From an uncultured Flavobacteriaceae bacterium (GTDB lineage Bacteria; Bacteroidota; Bacteroidia; Flavobacteriales; Flavobacteriaceae): a DNA stretch of 14,923 bases. Of the stretch, positions 1-7,323 are shown piece after piece. A program made the translations under genes and the position numbers. A model generated the notes under the pieces. It was not told the origin of the DNA. It did not search any database and saw only the letters and a program-made list of their open reading frames with translations. Position 1 is the first letter of the stretch, and each line of letters starts with the position of its first letter. The stretch lies in assembly GCA_938018045.1 (NCBI GenBank), contig CALIIP010000020.1, positions 1 through 14,923 on the forward strand, written 5' to 3'.

Positions 1-1070
1 AATTCCACAACAATTCCAGAATTAGAGGTTGGTTGATCTCTTTTTGATGGCGACCAACCATTTGTTACAACTTCTCCAGGAGAAGTAGCACAAGGAGCGA
101 TTACGCCTCCAGGACACATGCAGAAAGAATATACGCCTCTATTTTTTACTTGTTTTACAATTCCGTAAGGAGCAGGAGGTAAGTGTTCACTTCGTGTTTC
201 GCAATGGTATTGAATGGAATCAATTAGTTTTTGTGAATGTTCAACGCGTACACCAAGTGCAAAAGGTTTTGCTTCAATTGCAATATTTTTTCTGTGTAAT
301 AATTCAAAAATATCTCTTGCTGAATGTCCAGTTGCAAGTATAATTTCTGATGTGTTTATTTTGTCTCCATTTTGGATTTCTACTCCAGTTACAGCACCGC
401 TTTTTATCAAAATATCAGTAACTCGCGTGTTGAATCTTACTTCACCACCATAATTGATAATAGTTTCGCGAATCGAAGCAATAATCTTTGGTAATTTGTT
501 TGTTCCAATATGCGGATGCGCATCTATAGCAATATCTTTTGGTGCTCCATGCGCAATCAATAAATTTAAAATTTTGTTGACATCACCACGTTTTTTTGAT
601 CTTGTATATAATTTTCCGTCGGAATATGTTCCTGCTCCACCTTCACCAAAACAATAGTTAGAATCTTCGTCTACAATATGAAATTTTGTAATAGCAGCAA
701 GATCTCGACGACGTTCTTTAACGTCTTTTCCACGTTCAAGTACAATTGGCTTTAATCCTTTTTCAATGAGTTTTAGAGCCGCAAATAACCCTGCAGGACC
801 TGCACCAATTACGAGTACTTCTCTTGCTTTACTTACATCATTATAGTAAGGGATTTCAACATCAGACTCTTTATACTCTTCTTTAATATATACTCTTATC
901 CTAAGATTTATTTTTACGTTTCTTTGACGTGCATCAATCGATCTTTTTAAGATTTCGAGATGTTTAATATCATCAATATTGAGATGTTCTTTTTGGGCAA
1001 TACGTTTTTTTAATTTCTCAGTATCTTGAGCAATTTCTGGAGCGACTTGAAGTTGAAATTCGTGTTGCAT
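1..1070 (-). CDS. FAD-dependent dehydrogenase, COG2509 type (3' end cut by window edge)
   Basis: This is the N-terminal 356 residues of an NAD(P)/FAD-dependent oxidoreductase; relatives are usually a little over 500 residues, so roughly 150 are missing beyond position 1. After an N-terminal extension of about 85 residues comes the dinucleotide-binding motif GAGPAG (89-94) on a Rossmann beta strand (VLVIGAGPAGLFAAL). The family hallmark GEGGAGTYSDGKL lies at 142-154. A second FAD-contact segment, ATGHSARD, and the family motif FCMCPGG follow further on. The substrate is unknown; members of this family are mostly uncharacterised cytosolic flavoproteins. The start at 1070 follows the stop of the upstream porin gene by only 4 bp (TAA, AATC, ATG), so it is probably cotranscribed and perhaps translationally coupled. 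The family call is firm. A specific reaction cannot be given. Confidence 0.9.
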   Translation of the reverse strand, partial: MQHEFQLQVAPEIAQDTEKLKKRIAQKEHLNIDDIKHLEILKRSIDARQRNVKINLRIRVYIKEEYKESDVEIPYYNDVSKAREVLVIGAGPAGLFAALKLIEKGLKPIVLERGKDVKERRRDLAAITKFHIVDEDSNYCFGEGGAGTYSDGKLYTRSKKRGDVNKILNLLIAHGAPKDIAIDAHPHIGTNKLPKIIASIRETIINYGGEVRFNTRVTDILIKSGAVTGVEIQNGDKINTSEIILATGHSARDIFELLHRKNIAIEAKPFALGVRVEHSQKLIDSIQYHCETRSEHLPPAPYGIVKQVKNRGVYSFCMCPGGVIAPCATSPGEVVTNGWSPSKRDQPTSNSGIVVE

Positions 1071-1074
1071 GATT

Positions 1075-3048
1075 TTAAATGAAGAAATTCCAAACCAATC
1101 CAAAACGTACAGTAAAATCGCGATATGGATTTAATGGCGCTGAATAATAGTTGCGTCCCGAAAAACCTGCTGTGATGTTTTCTGCTTTTAGATATAATCT
1201 TGTTCTTCTTACTTGAGCATTTACAAAGAAGTCTAACATAGGATATCCTCCAAATTCAGCAGTATCTTGTAAGTTAAATTCTGATAAAAGTGGATTGTAA
1301 GCATTCATTTCATATTTGGTAAAATACTTAAATGTAAATCCGGTTTGAAGGTATAATGGCTTGTTTTTAAAAAGATAATTACTATAATACAATGAGTTTC
1401 GAGTTACAAAATCTGGTACTTTAAATACTTCTTCACCTTTTGCAACTTGTTGATATAAGATTGAATTATCTAGCGTAAATTTCCCAACGGTAAATGATTT
1501 ATTTGCTTTTATTTTTAAATAATTTATTGCTTCTCCTGCTTGTTGAGGTTTAGAGTCGGCATCAAAATACGTGTAATTATCAATTTGAGTAATACTTGCA
1601 GATGCTCCTAAGTTCCATTTATCAGCAATAAAATCAAAAGATAAATTGCGTATTTCTTCATTTTTAAAGTTATCATTCTGCCAATTATAATCAATATAAT
1701 CACTTTGAAAATGAACAAAATTAAAGTTAGGCGCTTTTGAAACTGAAGTTATTTTTGCAGTTATATTAAACAGGCTATCTTTTTTATAAGTTGCAGTAGC
1801 CATTAAACTATTGCCTTCTAAATCACCAGAAATAATAGAAGAAATATCAGCCTTTAAATTGAAGTTTTTAACGGTTGCATTCCAGTCAGCACCAACAGAA
1901 ATGGTTGACCCTTTGAGTTGCGCATCTATAGTTTGGCTTGGCAAATTTACGATGCCATTGAAATAATGATCAAATTGATAATGGTTTGCTTTCGCTCTCA
2001 ATTTTCCTAAAACCAAAGGAGATTCTAACTCAAGATATACCAAGTTATCCATAGTTCTTAAACCTTGTTCATCATTAATATTATTTTGAAAAGCATCACC
2101 AATGACTGTACTTGCTGATGTTTGATCAAAACTATAATGTTTTGTTTTATAGGTGTAATGATGCCCAACTTTAAAGTTTGAAGGTTGTGATTTGATACTA
2201 TCTTTTTTTCTAAAAATTTTAAAATCATGCTCTAAATGATAGCGTTTTGCTAATAAGAAATTCTCAGCATTTGTGTAATTCACTTCCAATCTTCCTCGAT
2301 CTGTAAAGTTTGGGTCATTAGCTTCGAAAGAAATAATAGAAGCATCAGTTAATCCTCCATTTTCTTGATTTAAAAAATCATGAGATACATAATGTCCTCT
2401 TACGAAATAGCGATTGTTTTTTGTATGATAGTTAAAAGTTGTTCTGAAATTTCCAAAACTAGCCAATGTATTTCTATATTTCCCTAATGAACGAAGTCCT
2501 TTGTAAGCAAAAGAAAAATTAAATTCAGGAGAAGTATTCATCGTTAAAAAGGCATCTAAAACTTGACCTTGTTCTAGTCCCGAACGATACATCAATTCTG
2601 ATGTCGGAGTCGCAACTTCGTAATAATCAATATCTTTTATTTCTTTAAAATTAAAGTATTTAGCGCGTGCACCCATTTTTGGAATGAATGAATTTTCATC
2701 AAAAGTATAGGCTAAGTTCGTGTAAGTTTGTCCGATATTATGAAATGGCATTAGTTCAAAATCATCTTTTCTTATATAGTTGAACTTGTAGTTTTTTTGT
2801 ATTGTTAGCGTAGTGTCTACGTATGTAGTGTCACGATTATAGCCTATTATTTTATAATCTGTAAAATGAGTTTTCCCGTCAAGTTCAACTTCAATTTCTT
2901 TTTCACCAAAACCTCTATTTATAGAATCTCTTGAAAATTGATCAAAACCTTCTTCTAAAGATTTATCTTTTATAAGTCCTCCTTTTTTTTGAGCAAATGA
3001 AGCAACTGTAAAAAATGCTAAAAAGCAAAACAAAAAGAATTTTCTCAT
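1075..3048 (-). CDS. Putative outer-membrane porin (Porin_10-like beta barrel)
   Basis: This 657-residue protein starts with a clear Sec signal peptide (MRKFFLFCFLAFFTVASFAQ, cleavage probably after A19 or Q20). The rest shows the alternating aromatic/polar pattern of a large beta barrel, with many Tyr/Phe/Asn-rich strands. It ends in a strand finishing WNFFI, aromatic as expected for BAM-dependent insertion. An early segment with repeated Asp-Thr and Lys/Asp pairs (about 25-95) precedes the barrel and resembles the N-terminus of the Bacteroidota 'putative porin' family (PF14121, recalled from memory). I see no TonB box or carboxypeptidase-like plug, so it is probably not a TonB-dependent receptor. 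The substrate is unknown. It diverges from rnhB and lies 4 bp upstream of the flavoprotein gene. A -7-like element at 3066-3073 would give a very short leader. Confidence 0.85.
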   Translation of the reverse strand: MRKFFLFCFLAFFTVASFAQKKGGLIKDKSLEEGFDQFSRDSINRGFGEKEIEVELDGKTHFTDYKIIGYNRDTTYVDTTLTIQKNYKFNYIRKDDFELMPFHNIGQTYTNLAYTFDENSFIPKMGARAKYFNFKEIKDIDYYEVATPTSELMYRSGLEQGQVLDAFLTMNTSPEFNFSFAYKGLRSLGKYRNTLASFGNFRTTFNYHTKNNRYFVRGHYVSHDFLNQENGGLTDASIISFEANDPNFTDRGRLEVNYTNAENFLLAKRYHLEHDFKIFRKKDSIKSQPSNFKVGHHYTYKTKHYSFDQTSASTVIGDAFQNNINDEQGLRTMDNLVYLELESPLVLGKLRAKANHYQFDHYFNGIVNLPSQTIDAQLKGSTISVGADWNATVKNFNLKADISSIISGDLEGNSLMATATYKKDSLFNITAKITSVSKAPNFNFVHFQSDYIDYNWQNDNFKNEEIRNLSFDFIADKWNLGASASITQIDNYTYFDADSKPQQAGEAINYLKIKANKSFTVGKFTLDNSILYQQVAKGEEVFKVPDFVTRNSLYYSNYLFKNKPLYLQTGFTFKYFTKYEMNAYNPLLSEFNLQDTAEFGGYPMLDFFVNAQVRRTRLYLKAENITAGFSGRNYYSAPLNPYRDFTVRFGLVWNFFI

Positions 3049-3065
3049 AATAGAATTTAATGCGA

Positions 3066-3073
3066 CAAAGATA
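3066..3073 (-). promoter_or_regulatory. Bacteroidota-type -7 element for the porin gene
   Basis: On the minus strand this reads TATCTTTG, an exact match to TAnnTTTG. It would start transcription about 12 bases before the porin ATG at 3048. I find no good TTG -33 element at 17-23 bases, so only the -7 half is supported. Confidence 0.45.
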
Positions 3074-3130
3074 AAATATTAAACGGAACTAATAAACCTA
3101 AATTGTGGAATGTAGATTTCACGAAAATAC

Positions 3131-3138
3131 TTACTTTG
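3131..3138 (+). promoter_or_regulatory. Candidate -7 element for rnhB
   Basis: The sequence TTACTTTG matches TAnnTTTG except at the second base. It would place the transcript start around 3144, about 17 bases before the rnhB ATG. No matching TTG is found at the usual distance; the nearest, at 3103-3105, is about 25 bases away. Weak. Confidence 0.3.
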
Positions 3139-3160
3139 TAGTCTCGTTTATACCAAAGGA

Positions 3161-3760
3161 ATGTTAAAATTAAAATATCAAAAAGAATTGCTCGAAGCAG
3201 GAACTGATGAGGCAGGAAGAGGATGTCTTTCTGGACCTGTTGTTGCTGCAGCAGTTATACTTCCTGATGATTTTTCACATCCTTTTTTAAACGATTCAAA
3301 ACAGTTGACAGAAAAACAGCGTGAAGAATTGAAACCATTTATTGAAGAACATGCACTTTCTTGGGCTGTTGGGTTTGTAAATGAAAAAAAGATTGATGAA
3401 ATAAATATTTTACAAGCGTCTATTTTGGCAATGCATAAATCAATTAAAAAATTAAAGATCAAGCCAGAATTTATCATTGTTGATGGTAATAAATTTAAGC
3501 CGTATCATGAAATTTCACATCAAACAATTGTTAAGGGAGATTCAAAGTTTATGAGTATTGCTGCTGCATCTGTCTTAGCAAAAACCTATCGTGATGAATT
3601 TATGGAGAAGATTGGATTAGAATTTCCTGAATATAATTGGAAGCAAAACAAAGGATATCCAACCAAACAACATAGAAATGCTATTCGTGAGTTTGGAATC
3701 ACAAAATACCACCGAAAAACTTTTAGATTGTTACCAGAACAGTTGAAGTTGGAGTTGTAA
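3161..3760 (+). CDS. rnhB: Ribonuclease HII
   Basis: RNase HII cleaves the RNA strand of RNA/DNA hybrids and starts removal of single ribonucleotides misincorporated in DNA. The 199-residue length is normal for the family. The N-terminal signature GTDEAGRG gives catalytic D16 and E17. The central IIVDGN gives D108, and KGD before the AAASVLAKTYRD helix gives D127, so the DEDD metal site appears complete. The basic C-terminal part (GYPTKQHRNAI, then HRKTF) matches the substrate-binding end of the family. The ATG at 3161 places the DEAGRG motif at the usual distance from the N-terminus. It is followed 35 bp downstream by the nucleoid-associated protein gene, which seems to have its own promoter. 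Confidence 0.97.
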   Translation: MLKLKYQKELLEAGTDEAGRGCLSGPVVAAAVILPDDFSHPFLNDSKQLTEKQREELKPFIEEHALSWAVGFVNEKKIDEINILQASILAMHKSIKKLKIKPEFIIVDGNKFKPYHEISHQTIVKGDSKFMSIAAASVLAKTYRDEFMEKIGLEFPEYNWKQNKGYPTKQHRNAIREFGITKYHRKTFRLLPEQLKLEL

Positions 3761-3773
3761 ATTCTTACATTTG
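3743..3773 (+). promoter_or_regulatory. Promoter for the nucleoid-associated protein gene
   Basis: TTG at 3743-3745, a 20-base spacer and TACATTTG at 3766-3773 match the Bacteroidota consensus (TTG, 17-23 bases, TAnnTTTG) fully. The upstream half overlaps the last codons of rnhB. The start would fall near 3780, giving a leader of about 16 bases before the ATG at 3796. Confidence 0.65.
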
Positions 3774-3795
3774 TAATCCTTAAAAAAGAGAAACA

Positions 3796-4848
3796 ATGAT
3801 TAAGAGAAGCAGAGCCGTAATTTCAAAATTTATCATTCATAAAGTTGGTAATAAATTTAATAGTGCAACCAATATTTTTTCTGAGAAAGAATTGGCTTTT
3901 GATAAGGAAAGTTACGATTTAATGCTTCCGTTTTTATTAAAGCCTTTTGCAAATCTTGCTGAAAGTTTCCGATTCAAACACCATGCGAACATAGATTTGA
4001 ATGAGATAAATAATTATTCCTCTGAGGTTTTTAAAGACGAATCTTCATTTGTTGATATTTCAAAACACATCGTTAATCACTTGTATGAACAGTCAAACTC
4101 TGCACAAATAAAAGTTGGAGATGTAATTATTGCGCTTTTTGAAGACATTCAATATAAAGATTCGGTTACCAATGCTATTGGAATTTTTAAGATAGAAAAT
4201 AAGATAGATTTTTTTCAAACATACATGGAGGAAGATGTTTTGGATGTGTTTGTTCAGAAGGGGATAAGTACTAAAAAGTTGGATAAAGGCTGTTTGATTG
4301 TAAATCATTCTGATGGTGAAGGAAAAGTGGTTTTGAGTTTAGATAACAATAATTATGACGCTCAATATTGGACCAAGAACTTTTTAAATATAAAGTTTGC
4401 TGATGATAGCAATCAACATACTCAGAATTATATAGAAATGTGTAAAGATTTCTCAGACGAAATCATTAAAGAAGATTTCGGAATACAAGAAAAGAGTAAG
4501 TTTTTAGCACAAACTGTGGATTTTTTCAAAGAAAATGATCACGTGAATATTCACGATTTTAAAAGTGAAATTTTTGAAGAAGATGATAGTAAAAAAGCGA
4601 AGTTTGATGATTACAAAAAACACTATGAAGATATACACAACGTATTAGTTCGTAATGATTTTGCAGTTTCAGATATTGTTCTAAAAAAGCAAAAGGCAAA
4701 GATCAAAACAGAGATAAAATTAGATACCAATATCCAAATAAAATTAGATGTTGATGCACCTGACGCATCAGCCGAATATTTAGAAAAAGGGTTTGATGAT
4801 GATAAGAAAATGCACTATTATAAAGTATATTTTAATGAAGAGAGTTAG
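3796..4848 (+). CDS. 37-kDa nucleoid-associated protein (NdpA/YejK family)
   Basis: This 350-residue protein resembles the NA37/YejK nucleoid-associated family (PF04245) seen across Bacteroidota, thought to bind DNA in the cytoplasm. The N-terminus (RSRAVISKFIIHKVGNK) matches the family opening 'the protein's invariant beta strand then HxVG'. The middle contains the conserved run VGDVIIALFEDI followed by an IGIFKIENK strand, and later GCLIVNH and an aromatic QYWTKNFLNIK segment. The C-terminal third is very rich in Lys, Asp and Glu. There is no signal peptide or membrane segment. It follows rnhB by 35 bp with its own likely promoter and ends 6 bp from the convergent lipB stop codon. The family call is good; the cellular role rests on the family name rather than on anything specific here. 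Confidence 0.8.
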   Translation: MIKRSRAVISKFIIHKVGNKFNSATNIFSEKELAFDKESYDLMLPFLLKPFANLAESFRFKHHANIDLNEINNYSSEVFKDESSFVDISKHIVNHLYEQSNSAQIKVGDVIIALFEDIQYKDSVTNAIGIFKIENKIDFFQTYMEEDVLDVFVQKGISTKKLDKGCLIVNHSDGEGKVVLSLDNNNYDAQYWTKNFLNIKFADDSNQHTQNYIEMCKDFSDEIIKEDFGIQEKSKFLAQTVDFFKENDHVNIHDFKSEIFEEDDSKKAKFDDYKKHYEDIHNVLVRNDFAVSDIVLKKQKAKIKTEIKLDTNIQIKLDVDAPDASAEYLEKGFDDDKKMHYYKVYFNEES

Positions 4849-4854
4849 TGATAT

Positions 4855-5547
4855 TTAAACAAGCTCTGTCTCAAACAATACACAAAAGTGTTTTTTTATT
4901 TTTTCTTTTACTTCTTCAACATCAATCTCTTTGCCTAGTTCTGCTTGCATAGAAGTAACTGCTTTTCCACGAATACCACACGGAATTATATGATCAAAAT
5001 AGCCTAAATCTGTATTCACATTTAGCGCAAAACCGTGCATTGTAATCCAGCGAGAAGCGCGAACACCCAAAGCACAAATTTTTCGTGCAAACGGAGTTCC
5101 GACATCAAGCCAAACACCAGTTTCGCCATCACTACGAGTTCCTTTTAGACTGTATTCAGCAATTGTTAGAATAATAGATTCTTCAAGTAATCGGAGGTAT
5201 TTGTGAATGTCTGTAAAGAAATTTTCTAGATCCAAAATTGGATAACCAACAATTTGTCCAGGACCATGATACGTGATATCTCCTCCACGATTTATCTTAA
5301 AAAAAGTAATTTCTTTTTCTTTAAGTTGTTGCTCGTTTAGCAATAAATTAGAGATATCACCACTTTTCCCTAAAGTATAAACGTGCGGATGTTCAACAAA
5401 TAAAAAATGACTTTTAGTTGGATTCTTCACATTGTTTTTTCTGTTATCAAACTTAATTTTTACATTTTCTTGTAATAAATCTGTCTGATAGTCCCAAGTT
5501 TCTTGGTATGCTTTATTTCCTAAATCTTGAAAAAGTACTTTTGTCAT
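4855..5547 (-). CDS. lipB: Octanoyl-[acyl carrier protein]:protein N-octanoyltransferase LipB
   Basis: LipB moves octanoate from octanoyl-ACP to a lysine of lipoyl-dependent enzymes such as the E2 subunits and the glycine cleavage H protein. It is the first step of lipoate synthesis in the cytoplasm. The 230 residues match the family length. Motifs in order are EHPHVYTLGKSG (52-63), RGGDITYHGPGQIVGYPI (87-104), GVWLD (144-148), K156 within RKICALGVRAS, MHGFALNV (170-177) and IPCGI with catalytic C190. C190 and K156 are the expected thioether-forming pair. The ATG overlaps the stop codon of the small yqaE-like gene (TAATG), which implies coupled expression. LipA is not in the window. The 3' end is 6 bp from the convergent gene for the nucleoid-associated protein. 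Confidence 0.97.
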   Translation of the reverse strand: MTKVLFQDLGNKAYQETWDYQTDLLQENVKIKFDNRKNNVKNPTKSHFLFVEHPHVYTLGKSGDISNLLLNEQQLKEKEITFFKINRGGDITYHGPGQIVGYPILDLENFFTDIHKYLRLLEESIILTIAEYSLKGTRSDGETGVWLDVGTPFARKICALGVRASRWITMHGFALNVNTDLGYFDHIIPCGIRGKAVTSMQAELGKEIDVEEVKEKIKKHFCVLFETELV

Positions 5548-5705
5548 TAATTTTCTGGATTATTAAGAATAATTAATGCCGCAATAACTCCAGGAATCCA
5601 TCCTAAAAGTGTTAACAAAAATACAATAATTATAGATCCACAACCTTTGTCAATAACTGCAATTGGTGGAAAAATAATTGCAAATAATACGCGTAAGCAA
5701 CTCAT
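5547..5705 (-). CDS. YqaE/Pmp3-family small membrane protein
   Basis: This small gene codes for 52 residues: two hydrophobic helices (about 4-18 and 24-47) joined by a short polar turn DKGCG. The pattern PPIAV, GCG, then LLTLLGWIPGVIAALIIL is the signature of the UPF0057/Pmp3 proteolipid family (PF01679). Members sit in the cytoplasmic membrane and have been linked, mostly in yeast and plants, to membrane potential and cation stress; the bacterial role is unclear. The start at 5705 gives the full family length. The stop TAA shares one base with the lipB ATG (TAATG), so the two are almost certainly one transcript. Two overlapping inverted repeats lie just upstream (5713-5743). I see no clear -7 element, only a weak GACCTTTG at 5777-5784 on the minus strand. 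Confidence 0.93.
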   Translation of the reverse strand: MSCLRVLFAIIFPPIAVIDKGCGSIIIVFLLTLLGWIPGVIAALIILNNPEN

Positions 5706-5712
5706 AATAATT

Positions 5713-5738
5713 TGATTTTTATAGTGTTTTAAAAATCA
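5713..5738 (-). repeat. 9-bp inverted repeat just upstream of the yqaE-like gene
   Basis: TGATTTTTA and TAAAAATCA are perfect complements separated by 8 bases (TAGTGTTT). The repeat starts 7 bases before the ATG at 5705 on the minus strand. The 10-bp palindrome AATCATGATT (5734-5743) overlaps its far arm. It could be a leader hairpin, an operator or chance in AT-rich DNA. Confidence 0.4.
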
Positions 5739-5825
5739 TGATTCACTTATTAAACGAATTAATCATCCTTATGTTACAAAGGTCTTAAAAATTGTCGAAT
5801 TTATTAATAAGAAAGCAACAATAAC

Positions 5826-5855
5826 TTCGTTTTAATACTGAAATCACTATTTTTG
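5826..5855 (+). promoter_or_regulatory. Promoter for the GldA-like ATPase gene
   Basis: TATTTTTG at 5848-5855 is an exact TAnnTTTG match. TTCG at 5826-5829, 18 bases upstream, is one mismatch from the TTTG -33 element. Initiation 4-7 bases after the G would fall at 5859-5862, on the ATG at 5860, so the transcript may have no leader. Confidence 0.55.
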
Positions 5856-5859
5856 TAAT

Positions 5860-6549
5860 ATGTCAATAGAAGTACAAAATATCTCAAAAAATTATGGAAC
5901 GCAAAAAGCGTTAGACAACATCAGTTTTTCTATCAAAAAAGGAGAGATTGTTGGGTTTTTAGGCCCAAATGGTGCAGGAAAATCTACAACCATGAAAATT
6001 CTTAACGGATTTATAAAAGCAACCGAAGGAACCGCTTTTGTAAACGGAATTAACGTAGTTGAGAACCCGATAGAGGCACAGCAGCATATTGGCTATTTAG
6101 CAGAACACAATCCTTTGTATTTGGATATGTATGTGAAAGAATATTTGAATTTTTGTGCTTCCATACATAAAGTCAGTAGAGAAAAAGTTGCTGAAATAAT
6201 TGAAAAAGTTGATTTAACTCCCGAAGTTCACAAAAAAATAAAACAACTCTCAAAAGGGTATCGTCAAAGAGTTGGTTTGGCTTCAGCGATGTTGCACAAT
6301 CCTGATGTTTTAATTTTAGATGAGCCAACTACAGGATTAGATCCAAATCAATTGGTTGAAATTAGAGCGTTAATCAAAGATTTTGGCGCAGATAAAACAG
6401 TGCTTTTTTCAACACATATTTTACAAGAAGTTGAAGCGATTTGTGATCGCGTTATTATTATCAATAAAGGTGTATTAGTTGCTGATATACAACAAGATGA
6501 ATTGAAAAATAAAAACTTAGAAGACGTTTTTAGAACGTTGACGAATTAG
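5860..6549 (+). CDS. ABC transporter ATPase subunit, shortened GldA-like
   Basis: This is the nucleotide-binding subunit of an ABC transporter. It shows Walker A GPNGAGKST (35-43), signature LSKGYRQR (130-137), Walker B VLILDEP (150-156), a D-loop TGLDP and switch H186 in FSTHI. The usual Q-loop glutamine is replaced in IGYLAEHNPLY, as in GldA proteins. The whole ATPase core resembles GldA, the ATPase of the GldA-GldF-GldG transporter needed for flavobacterial gliding and type IX-linked motility. However, GldA is about 300 residues and this protein has 229. After DRVIIINKGVLVAD it goes almost directly to the family-like C-terminal NLEDVFRTLTN, lacking about 70 residues of the extension between. 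No permease gene is adjacent. A functional GldA or a paralogue for a different permease are both possible. The TGA at 5839-5841 in frame excludes a longer N-terminus. Confidence 0.88.
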   Translation: MSIEVQNISKNYGTQKALDNISFSIKKGEIVGFLGPNGAGKSTTMKILNGFIKATEGTAFVNGINVVENPIEAQQHIGYLAEHNPLYLDMYVKEYLNFCASIHKVSREKVAEIIEKVDLTPEVHKKIKQLSKGYRQRVGLASAMLHNPDVLILDEPTTGLDPNQLVEIRALIKDFGADKTVLFSTHILQEVEAICDRVIIINKGVLVADIQQDELKNKNLEDVFRTLTN

Positions 6550-6563
6550 GATTCAAAATTTTG

Positions 6564-7277
6564 TTATTCAAAAATAAGTCTTCCTTGAAAATGTTCTGTT
6601 ACATCAACTATTACAGGCTCATTATATGCAATTACATCTCCTAAAGAATAAATATCTCCAATTATTTTCGCTTGTGGATTAACCATTATAACATTTGAAG
6701 TTTTATGTTTAACATCAACATTTGTTGCTATCAAATTTCTTCCTTCAAATCTTGAATCTCCTCCATAAAAATATACACGTAAGTCTGTAGTTTGACCATC
6801 AATATAATAATTTGAAACGCCATTAGAAACTATATACAAATCTGTAGTGTCTACCGTTAAATAAAAATCTCCAGAATTTAAAAAATTAGAAAGATAATTT
6901 TCACTAATTATAAATAATGAAGGATACGTTAAAATACCTTCAGAATAAACTGCCAATTCTGATGAGTTTCTGACTTTAGTTATGTTTGGAGAGGTTATAT
7001 ATACTTTGGCAGTATTGTAGTTTTTAGTATTATTGTTTGTGACAATCAGTTCGTTTTCAATAACTTTGATGTCTATATCATTTATTATGTTATCTCCAGC
7101 CTCTACAATTACTTCTTGTATTTGACCTTGTTTTAAAATTAACTCTATATGTTCGTTAATCAAAATTTCATTAAAATCTGCAACTGAGACTTCTTTTTGG
7201 ATAATGTTTCCAATGTCATTTGAATCACAATTATAAAACAAAGTAATTATAATCAGTAATTTTAATATATTTTTCAT
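6564..7277 (-). CDS. GIN-domain (DUF2807-like) lipoprotein
   Basis: This 237-residue protein has a lipoprotein signal (MKNILKLLIIITLFYNC, lipidated at C17; the lipobox FYNC is loose, as often in Bacteroidota) and should be anchored in the envelope. The acidic CDSND after the cysteine could be an outer-membrane or surface export signal; this is inference. The mature part shows the repetitive beta pattern of the putative auto-transporter adhesin head GIN domain (DUF2807). It opens with FNEILINEHIELILKQG and VIVEAGDNI and runs through Asn/Ser-rich strands such as NSSELAVYSEG and LNSGDFYLTVDTTDL. No catalytic site is visible and function is unknown in the family. It is the last gene of the dnaE-led cluster, 46 bp after the PagL-like gene. 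It converges on the ATPase gene with a 14-bp gap holding the palindrome CAAAATTTTG. Confidence 0.8.
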   Translation of the reverse strand: MKNILKLLIIITLFYNCDSNDIGNIIQKEVSVADFNEILINEHIELILKQGQIQEVIVEAGDNIINDIDIKVIENELIVTNNNTKNYNTAKVYITSPNITKVRNSSELAVYSEGILTYPSLFIISENYLSNFLNSGDFYLTVDTTDLYIVSNGVSNYYIDGQTTDLRVYFYGGDSRFEGRNLIATNVDVKHKTSNVIMVNPQAKIIGDIYSLGDVIAYNEPVIVDVTEHFQGRLIFE

Positions 7278-7323
7278 GATGATTTTCTTATTTAGATTCT
7301 TTTATAGTATTACTATTTAATAA

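Noticed and set aside
214..657. Two plus-strand open frames of 79 and 67 codons
   Set aside because: They lie wholly antisense to the flavoprotein gene, which shows clear family motifs across this stretch, and their translations show no recognisable domain.
3178..3477. Minus-strand open frame of 99 codons
   Set aside because: It is antisense to rnhB, including the DEAGRG catalytic region, and has a composition typical of a reverse-strand shadow.
5777..5784. GACCTTTG (minus strand) as the yqaE-lipB promoter
   Set aside because: The first base mismatches the consensus, no TTG lies at 17-23 bases, and the distance to the start is about 70 bases; kept only as a weak mention.
6554..6563. CAAAATTTTG as a bidirectional terminator
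   Set aside because: It is a perfect palindrome with no loop bases and only A/T inside the C-G ends, so it would make a poor hairpin; no U-run follows that is not expected in such AT-rich DNA.
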